DNA from: Paucimonas sp.
GTDB taxonomy: Bacteria > Pseudomonadota > Gammaproteobacteria > Burkholderiales > Burkholderiaceae_D
DNA: 15,712 nt
NCBI GenBank assembly: GCA_029266815.1
Contig: JAQSWC010000006.1
Span: 1 to 15,712 of the forward strand
Reading direction: 5' to 3'
Shown here: positions 13,891-15,712 of the stretch, piece after piece
Numbering within the stretch: the stretch's first letter is position 1
Layout of the letters: every line of letters starts with the position of its first letter
Made by a program: the position numbers and the translations under genes
Notes under the pieces: generated by a model
What the model was told of the DNA's origin: nothing
The model's input: only the letters and a program-made list of their open reading frames with translations
The model's database searches: none

Positions 13891-13896
13891 ATTATA
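13891..13896 (-). promoter_or_regulatory. Candidate sigma-70 -10 box before the ABC exporter genes
   Basis: The - strand reads CCCCTATAATCG, a perfect TATAAT, 54 bases before the ABC ATPase ATG, in the 91-bp spacer after mlaB. No good -35 hexamer lies 16-18 bases upstream (the region reads like CCAAGC), so activity may need an activator or be weak. It could start a transcript for the exporter, ibaG, murA and his genes. A tandem 7-bp repeat (CGGAATG, 13861-13874 on the + strand) lies in the leader. Confidence 0.5.
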
Positions 13897-13928
13897 GGGG
13901 ATTTCACACGGCCGCTTGGATGGAGGGA

Positions 13929-14186
13929 CTAGCAGCCCAGCAGCTCGTCCACGCCGTATAGCTGGGCAAGGCTGTGCAGATTGTGCGGCACGTTGGCAAA
14001 AGTGAGCGACCCACCGGATTCCTTGGCGGCTCTTTGCCATGACAGCATGGCGACCACCGCCGAGGAATCGACCGTTTTAAGACGGGACAGATCGATGACG
14101 GATTGCCCGTCCGCGACGGCGGCCGTTCCAGCCACAACGGCCGCTGCCACGTTATCAATCGTCAGGCTGGCTTCAGGCTGGAACAT
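13929..14186 (-). CDS. mlaB: STAS-domain protein of the Mla phospholipid transport system, MlaB-like
   Basis: MlaB is a small cytoplasmic STAS-domain subunit that stabilises the MlaFEDB ABC complex by binding the ATPase MlaF. The 85-residue protein has the STAS pattern: an N-terminal strand, a DGQSVIDLSRLKTVDSSAVVAML segment (27-48) with the Asp40-Ser41-Ser42 loop that leads the conserved helix, then GSLTFANVP and LAQLYGVDELL. The loop has Ser where E. coli MlaB carries Thr; phosphorylation is not implied. Context decides the call: it starts 3 bp after mlaC, which follows mlaA. STAS domains also occur in anti-sigma antagonists, but no kinase or sigma gene lies nearby. Confidence 0.85.
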   Translation of the reverse strand: MFQPEASLTIDNVAAAVVAGTAAVADGQSVIDLSRLKTVDSSAVVAMLSWQRAAKESGGSLTFANVPHNLHSLAQLYGVDELLGC

Positions 14187-14189
14187 GGC

Positions 14190-14846
14190 TCAGGATGCTT
14201 TTGCGGCACGTGCGGGCTTGGCTGCCGCAGCGGCGAGACGCTTGTTCTTGTCCGACAGGGTCTTGATCAGCCCGTCAATACCATTCTTGCCGATTTCGGT
14301 AGCGAAGCTGCCCTTGTAGGTTTCAACCAGCCACGCGCCGAGGACATTGATATCGTAGATCTTCCATCCATCGGCCAGCTTTTCGAGGCGGTAGTTCAAC
14401 TGGATGGGTTCACCGCGCGGTTGCAACACCTGCGAGCGCACTTCCACTTCGGTATCCGCCGGATCGGCACGCAAAGGTTTGTATTCAATGCGCTGGTCCT
14501 TGATCTGCGAAATGGCGCCCGAATAGGTAAAGACCAACAGGGAACGGAATTCATTGGTCAGTTGCTTTTGCTGCTCAGGCGAGGCTTCGCGCCAGAAACG
14601 TCCTACCGCCAGCGACGTCATGCGCTGGAAATCGACGTGCGGCAGGATTTTGTTTTCCACCAGTTCCAGCACTTTCTTCTGGTTGCCGGCCTGGATATCC
14701 TTGTCGGTCTTGGCAGCTTCCATGACTTCCTGGCTGATTCGCTTGACCAGCACATCTGGTGCTTCAACCTCTTTTGCCTGCGCGGTGACCGCGACTGCGA
14801 GCGCGGCAAAAAATACGGCAAACATCTTGTTCAGGGTATTTCTCAT
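14190..14846 (-). CDS. mlaC: Periplasmic phospholipid shuttle MlaC
   Basis: MlaC carries phospholipids across the periplasm between the outer-membrane MlaA-porin complex and the inner-membrane MlaFEDB complex. The 218-residue protein starts with a signal peptide (basic MRNTLNK, hydrophobic core to about 20, likely cleavage after AQA at 22-24). The Tol_Tol_Ttg2 family motifs follow: NKILPHVDFQRMTSLAVGRFWREASPEQQ (65-93), FRSLLVFTYSGAI (101-113) and WKIYDINVLGAWLVETYKGSF. An Ala/Lys-rich tail ends the protein. The ATG has GAGGA ten bases upstream. A 192-bp spacer with inverted repeats separates it from mlaA. Confidence 0.95.
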   Translation of the reverse strand: MRNTLNKMFAVFFAALAVAVTAQAKEVEAPDVLVKRISQEVMEAAKTDKDIQAGNQKKVLELVENKILPHVDFQRMTSLAVGRFWREASPEQQKQLTNEFRSLLVFTYSGAISQIKDQRIEYKPLRADPADTEVEVRSQVLQPRGEPIQLNYRLEKLADGWKIYDINVLGAWLVETYKGSFATEIGKNGIDGLIKTLSDKNKRLAAAAAKPARAAKAS

Positions 14847-14909
14847 ATTCAGATATTCCTCATAGATGGGCTTTGCGCCGTCTCTGCGTGAATCGCATCC
14901 GACGCTTCA

Positions 14910-14939
14910 AGGGAATGGTAAGAGATATCCCCATTCCCT
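14910..14939 (-). repeat. Inverted repeat in the mlaA-mlaC spacer
   Basis: AGGGAATGG (14910-14918) and CCATTCCCT (14931-14939) pair perfectly over 9 bp with a 12-base loop. No T-run follows on either strand, so it is not an intrinsic terminator. It could be an operator or an RNA stem in the 5' region of mlaC, about 65 bases before its start. Confidence 0.55.
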
Positions 14940-14970
14940 GCTGGAGTCCTAACATCTTGTAACGCAGGTT

Positions 14971-15019
14971 AAAAAAGACGGCGTATCGTTTCGACAAGGA
15001 AAACCTTTCTCAGGTTCTC
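14971..15019 (-). terminator. Possible weak or leaky terminator after mlaA
   Basis: In the transcript, GAGAACCU (15019-15012) and AGGUUUUC (15006-14999) pair over 8 bp, including one G-U pair, with loop GAGAA. The stem begins 19 bases after the mlaA stop. A run of U bases (14976-14971) lies about 22 bases further on, too far for a standard intrinsic terminator. Rho-dependent ending, attenuation or mere mRNA protection are alternatives. No gene is seen in the rest of this 192-bp spacer. Confidence 0.3.
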
Positions 15020-15038
15020 GGCATGGGATTCACTCAAC

Positions 15039-15712
15039 TCATTCCGCGTCTGGTCCAGAATTGATGTTCTTGTCGTTGTCGCCGTCATGGACCGCGCCTT
15101 CACGTCGTTGCAGGAAGCCGTCGCGTATGAATTCATAGCGGTCCAGCGCCGCCGCTTCCAGCAGGTCCGACGCATCCAGCAATGCCGCGCGCTGATCGAT
15201 CACGCGCACCACTGTGCCGACATTACGTGTACGCACCGGATCGACAAAATTCCAGAGGTCGGCCTTCATGTCGACAGGCAGCGCAGCCGTATCGCGCAGC
15301 GTGGAAGGCCCCAGGACGGGCAACATCACGTAAGGCCCGCTGCCCATGCCCCATCGCCCGAGCGTCTGGCCGAAATCCTCTTTATGCCTGGGCATGCCTG
15401 CTTCGGAAGCAATATCGATCACGCCGCCGAGTCCGAAGGTAGTATTGACGATGACCCGCATGAAGTCGTTCAGGCCGTATTCCACCTTACCCTGCAGAAG
15501 CTCATTCACCGCCGTCCAGACATCACCGATATTGCCGAAAAAATTACCCACGCCCGTCTGCACGAAATCCGGCGCGACCTTTTGATACAGCTCGGCCGTC
15601 GGCTTCAATGCTGTCTCGTCCACCTTGTCGTTGAACGTAAACATAGCGCGGTTGAAGTTCTCAAACGGATCTACGGGATTCTTGGCAGGTGATGCGCATC
15701 CGGTGCAGGCCA
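15039..15712 (-). CDS. mlaA: Outer-membrane lipoprotein MlaA (VacJ), 5' end outside window
   Basis: MlaA is a ring-shaped outer-membrane lipoprotein that pulls misplaced phospholipids from the outer leaflet and hands them to MlaC. The visible 224 codons hold the family motifs DPFENFNRAMFTFNDKVDE, VGNFFGNIGDVWTAVNELLQGK, VNTTFGLGGVIDIASEAG, EDFGQTLGRWGMGSGPYVMLPVLGPSTLRD and a conserved DLLEAAALDRYEF helix. At the edge ACTGCASPAKNP includes a likely lipobox with two nearby cysteines, so the signal peptide must begin beyond the window. The ATG at 15644 is internal. The acidic C-terminal tail (DGDNDKN) is not conserved. In related genomes mlaF, mlaE and mlaD would precede it. Confidence 0.95.
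   Translation of the reverse strand, partial: ACTGCASPAKNPVDPFENFNRAMFTFNDKVDETALKPTAELYQKVAPDFVQTGVGNFFGNIGDVWTAVNELLQGKVEYGLNDFMRVIVNTTFGLGGVIDIASEAGMPRHKEDFGQTLGRWGMGSGPYVMLPVLGPSTLRDTAALPVDMKADLWNFVDPVRTRNVGTVVRVIDQRAALLDASDLLEAAALDRYEFIRDGFLQRREGAVHDGDNDKNINSGPDAE

Noticed and set aside
12980..13897. Long + strand frame (305 codons) opposite the ABC ATPase
   Set aside because: It mirrors a gene with complete Walker and signature motifs and has no recognisable domain.

Overview
The window looks like chromosomal core DNA from a betaproteobacterium of the order Burkholderiales, probably near the Oxalobacteraceae (Herminiimonas, Collimonas or Herbaspirillum-like). This rests on remembered protein family resemblance and gene order: mla genes, an ABC-2 exporter, ibaG, murA, a complete his cluster, hinT and tatABC, with a short-form HisG and monofunctional HisB and HisE/HisI. 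No rRNA, tRNA, insertion sequence, prophage or CRISPR array was seen.

Layout. On the + strand at the left edge are the C-terminal PDZ domain of an HtrA/Deg-type protease (1-261) and a DUF2461-family protein (264-938). Everything from 935 to the right edge lies on the - strand, so its transcription order is right to left: mlaA (5' end cut by the window), mlaC, mlaB, an ABC-2 ATPase/permease pair behind a TATAAT box, ibaG, murA, hisG, hisD, a beta-class DNA methyltransferase, hisC, hisB, hisH, hisA, hisF, hisI, hisE, hinT, tatA, tatB and tatC. Most spacers are under 60 bp and several junctions are ATGA overlaps, so much of the strand could be one long transcript or a few overlapping ones.

How the genes work together. 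The mla genes keep phospholipids out of the outer leaflet of the outer membrane. The ABC-2 pair exports an unknown substrate, murA commits UDP-GlcNAc to peptidoglycan, and tatABC exports folded proteins. The his genes cover every step from PRPP and ATP to histidine except two items not seen here: HisZ, the partner that short HisG needs, and histidinol-phosphate phosphatase. Both are expected elsewhere in the genome.

Most notable point: an apparently orphan adenine-N6/cytosine-N4 DNA methyltransferase sits between hisD and hisC. It overlaps hisD by 4 bp (ATGA) and hisC by 10 bp, so its translation looks locked into that of the histidine enzymes. The hisG-hisD spacer upstream holds three perfect hairpins, one of them like dispersed intergenic repeats. 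The hinT-tatA and mlaA-mlaC spacers also carry clear inverted repeats.
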